Source: Bryobacteraceae bacterium (lineage in GTDB: Bacteria; Acidobacteriota; Terriglobia; Bryobacterales; Bryobacteraceae). Taken from it: a DNA stretch of 7,240 nucleotides. The position numbers and the translations under genes were made by a program. Positions 6,037 to 7,240 of this stretch are shown here, piece by piece (position 1 is the first letter of the stretch; every line of letters begins with the position of its first letter). The notes under the pieces were generated by a model. That model saw only the letters and a list, made by a program, of their open reading frames with translations. It did not search any database and had not been told where the DNA came from. The stretch covers positions 1 through 7,240 of the forward strand of contig JAICMB010000162.1 in NCBI GenBank assembly GCA_025929455.1, read 5' to 3'.

Positions 6037-6049
6037 CCCGCCGTGGCAA
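6021..6049 (-). promoter_or_regulatory. Candidate promoter of the reductase gene
   Basis: On the - strand TTGCCA (6049-6044, five of six matches to the -35 consensus) is followed after 17 bases by TAATCT (6026-6021). The latter keeps the three most conserved -10 positions (TA...T). The leader would be about 18 bases and contain the AGGGGA site. A promoter here would let the reductase be expressed independently of the efflux gene upstream. Confidence 0.4.
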
Positions 6050-6072
6050 TCCCTCGATCGGTAAACCCTCAA

Positions 6073-7240
6073 TCAGCGCGCTAGTTGACCCGGCTGCGCC
6101 GCGTAAGATGACGCGGGCGGCGCAGTCGGTTTGTTCAGACTCGCACCCGGTCCGAGGTCGACTGGGAGAGCGGCGGGCGCTCGCGCGACCTGCCCCTTGC
6201 GGGCTTCGTCGATGTTGACGTTATACGTGCTCAGGATCTGACCCGTGGCCAGATGCACATTGAGGCGCGCGCGGATGTACTGCTCCTCGGCTTGGACTTC
6301 CGAGAACTGAGCGGTCGCAAGGTCGCGCTGCGTTTGGATGACCTGGAAGATGGTCGACGCGCCGAGCGCGTATTTCTTCTGTTCGGCGTCGAGCGTCTGC
6401 TCTTCCAGAACGCGCTGTTTTACCGCCGCGTCGTAACGGGCGCGCGCCTGCTGCTGCGCGACAACCGCGTTCTGTACATCCACTCGAATCTGGTTAGCCT
6501 GCTTCTGCAGGTCGATTTCGTTCTGCCGTAGCGTGAGCTGATCTCGCGCGTAATCGGCCTGTGCAGCCCGATTGCGCAGTGGAATGCTGAGTTGCAGTCC
6601 CACGCGATAGTTCGGGAAATTGTGGCCGAACACCTGGCCTAGCAGCGAGCCGTAACCGCCGACAAAGGTCGGATCGACGGACCGAAAACCTTGACCTTGA
6701 CCTTGCAGCGGAGGCAGCGGGTTGACGATGCCCACCTGGCCCTGGTTGGTAAGGTCCGCGAACGCATCGAGCCGCGGCAACAACGCGTTACGGTCGCCAT
6801 GCAGCGTGATCGTGGTGTTCTGGAGATTGATGCGGCTCTGGGAAAGCTCCGGGCGGGACGCGAGTGCCAACTGTTCAAGGTCCTGGATCGGTTGCACGGG
6901 CTCCGTCGCATCGATGCGAATGCGATCCGTCGGCACGATATGCGCGGCCGCGATCATGGGATTTGCGACCCCCGTGCGGCTCAGCGCATTCTTTAGAATC
7001 GTTTCCTGTTGCAGAACGTTCGTCTCGGCGATGGTGAGGTCCTGCTGGCGCGCCGCTACTTCGGCTTCCGCGCGAACGATTTCGATCGGCGCCAGAGTGC
7101 CGACCTCGACCTGCTTCTTGTTGTCCTCGTAGAGTTTCTGCGAAACCTTGAGCGCCTGCTCGGCAACCTTGACGTTTTCCTGGAACGCAACCAGGTCCCA
7201 GTAGAGCCCGGCCACGTTCGCGACGGTGTTGATGACCTGC
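6073..7240 (-). CDS. TolC-family outer membrane efflux protein, N-terminus missing
   Basis: This is the outer membrane channel of a tripartite efflux or type I secretion system. The frame is open to the right edge, so the signal peptide and first part of the protein lie outside; 388 residues are visible. The first is Q (codon 7239-7237), and the GTG at 7215 is internal, not the start. Two OEP repeats are seen. The first ends around residue 90 and contains VEVGTLAPIEIVRAEAEVA (45-63). The second (about 125-335) contains the matching KYALGASTIFQVIQTQRDLA (289-308). That duplication is the hallmark of the TolC helical barrel. Long heptad-like Gln/Ala-rich helices fit the periplasmic tunnel, and YRVGLQLSIPLRNR (211-224) is a typical second-repeat beta-strand and turn. 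A Pro/Ala-rich tail (about 342-388) follows the last helix. The usual upstream partners, a membrane fusion protein and an inner membrane transporter, would be off the window. The substrate cannot be inferred. Confidence 0.93.
   Translation of the reverse strand, partial: QVINTVANVAGLYWDLVAFQENVKVAEQALKVSQKLYEDNKKQVEVGTLAPIEIVRAEAEVAARQQDLTIAETNVLQQETILKNALSRTGVANPMIAAAHIVPTDRIRIDATEPVQPIQDLEQLALASRPELSQSRINLQNTTITLHGDRNALLPRLDAFADLTNQGQVGIVNPLPPLQGQGQGFRSVDPTFVGGYGSLLGQVFGHNFPNYRVGLQLSIPLRNRAAQADYARDQLTLRQNEIDLQKQANQIRVDVQNAVVAQQQARARYDAAVKQRVLEEQTLDAEQKKYALGASTIFQVIQTQRDLATAQFSEVQAEEQYIRARLNVHLATGQILSTYNVNIDEARKGQVARAPAALPVDLGPGASLNKPTAPPASSYAAQPGQLAR
6689..6706 (-). repeat. Short hexamer repeat coding QGQGQG in the efflux protein
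   Basis: On the + strand CCTTGA occurs twice in tandem (6689-6700), followed by a near copy, CCTTGC (6701-6706). In the gene this gives QGQGQG (visible residues 179-184), between a Pro-rich NPLPPL stretch and the GGYGS region, probably a surface or periplasmic loop. Whole-hexamer gain or loss would keep the frame. Confidence 0.6.

Larger units (their letters stand above)
5997..6070 (-). repeat. Three imperfect copies of GAGGG(A/T)TT(G/A)CC before the reductase gene
   Basis: Read on the - strand, GAGGGTTTACC (6070-6060), GAGGGATTGCC (6055-6045) and AGGGGATTTGCC (6008-5997) occur in one 76-base gap. The first two start 15 bases apart and differ at two positions. The third has one extra base and overlaps the ribosome binding site. 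They may be binding sites of a regulator, but no known operator matches them in my memory. Confidence 0.45.

Noticed and set aside
1..7240. A novel defence or mobile system in this window
   Set aside because: All long genes belong to recognisable housekeeping, repair or transport families except one secreted protein; no integrase, transposase, inverted terminal repeats or CRISPR-like spacing were seen.

Overview
This looks like an ordinary chromosomal segment of a GC-rich, free-living bacterium. The best guess is Acidobacteriota, Solibacter/Bryobacter-like. That guess is inference from memory of families: the succinate dehydrogenase subunits resemble the Bacteroidetes/Acidobacteria lineage, there is a lone bacterial Ku, and there is a small secreted protein of a kind common in that phylum. 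No mobile element, CRISPR array, tRNA or rRNA is visible. I found no convincing new multi-gene system.

Layout. The + strand carries, in order: the 3' end of sdhA (1-531), sdhB joined to it by a one-base TAATG stop/start overlap (531-1400), a 111-base gap holding a small hairpin and a short leader, ku (1512-2366), a secreted protein of unknown function (2384-3076), and a PAP2-type membrane phosphatase or transferase (3118-4359). The - strand carries a TolC-family outer membrane efflux protein (7240-6073, 5' end outside the window), then a siroheme-[4Fe-4S] nitrite/sulfite reductase (5996-4224). The two groups meet head-on. The PAP2 gene and the reductase overlap tail-to-tail by 136 bases, and the overlapped end of the reductase is its conserved C-terminus. 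No intergenic stretch exceeds 111 bases.

Function. sdhAB encode the catalytic arm of respiratory complex II; the membrane anchor gene would lie upstream, outside the window. Ku is the end-binding protein of bacterial non-homologous end joining, but its partner LigD is not here. The reductase reduces sulfite or nitrite by six electrons, and an active-site lysine favours sulfite. The TolC-like protein is the outer-membrane channel of a tripartite efflux or secretion pump whose other parts would lie off the right edge. I see no evidence that these genes act in one pathway.

Most worth a second look: (i) two consecutive genes (2384 and 3118) have a GATAAT/GATAAC hexamer ending 7-8 bases before the start codon, no Shine-Dalgarno sequence and an in-frame stop just upstream, which suggests leaderless mRNAs; (ii) three near-copies of a GAGGG(A/T)TT(G/A)CC word and a perfect tandem octamer lie in the 76-base gap before the reductase; (iii) the 136-base convergent overlap.
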